Assembly (NCBI GenBank): GCA_016763595.1 | Contig: JAESTN010000271.1 | Coordinates: forward strand, 1-5,615 | Length of the DNA: 5,615 nucleotides | Source: Flavobacteriaceae bacterium | GTDB lineage: Bacteria; Bacteroidota; Bacteroidia; Flavobacteriales; Flavobacteriaceae | Direction: 5' to 3' | Shown here: positions 5,562-5,615 of the stretch, one piece after another | Layout: each line of letters begins with the position of its first letter | How positions within the stretch are numbered: the first letter of the stretch is position 1 | The notes under the pieces: model-generated | The model's input: only the letters and a program-made list of their open reading frames with translations | Databases searched by the model: none | Told to the model about the DNA's origin: nothing | Program-made: the position numbers and the translations under genes

Positions 5562-5615
5562 ATGAAAGAAAGTTATTCAGTTTTAGCTGTTCTTGAATAT
5601 TCTACAGAAGCACAA
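5562..5615 (+). CDS. Start of an unrecognised gene downstream of bioF, truncated at the right window edge
   Basis: An ATG at 5562, 10 nt after the bioF stop, opens a frame without stops to the window end. It encodes 18 residues, MKESYSVLAVLEYSTEAQ. The close spacing and A-rich upstream stretch suggest co-transcription with bioF. The fragment does not show the GTxxGKT P-loop start expected of dethiobiotin synthetase (BioD), and I do not recognise the family. Confidence 0.6.
   Translation, partial: MKESYSVLAVLEYSTEAQ

Overview
This window looks like chromosome from a marine or environmental member of the Flavobacteriia (Bacteroidota). DNA and codons are strongly AT-rich. Upstream regions lack clear Shine-Dalgarno sequences but carry the Bacteroidota -7 promoter motif TAnnTTTG. 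The protein families (a DPP IV-like S9 peptidase, an M61 peptidase with a PDZ domain and a signal peptide ending in NA|Q, and a BioF-like synthase) are typical of that group. The species cannot be named from the sequence alone.

Layout, left to right. (1) Bases 2-1024 (+) hold the C-terminal catalytic half of an S9B/DPP IV-like serine peptidase, cut by the left edge. (2) Bases 1044-1072 form a strong hairpin with A and T tracts on either side, which can terminate transcription in both directions between convergent genes. (3) Bases 1098-2900 (-) encode a complete secreted M61 glycyl-aminopeptidase-like metallopeptidase with its own candidate promoter. (4) Bases 2947-4243 (-) form a tight three-gene operon: two different DUF2975-type four-helix membrane proteins, then a 68-residue XRE/YozG-like regulator, with only 2 nt between genes. 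A full TTG-N17-TAnnTTTG promoter lies just upstream. (5) Bases 4244-4381 are a divergent promoter region. (6) Bases 4382-5551 (+) encode an alpha-oxoamine synthase most like BioF. A short palindromic repeat is embedded in its reading frame. (7) From 5562 an unrecognised gene starts and runs off the right edge, probably co-transcribed with bioF.

The genes fall into three unrelated groups: periplasmic or secreted peptide degradation (S9 and M61), a membrane-protein plus small-regulator module of unknown function, and cofactor (biotin) biosynthesis. The least understood part is the DUF2975-DUF2975-XRE operon. The clearest sequence oddity is the palindromic element translated as HSELVSES inside BioF. 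I found no RNA gene, CRISPR array, insertion sequence or prophage gene.
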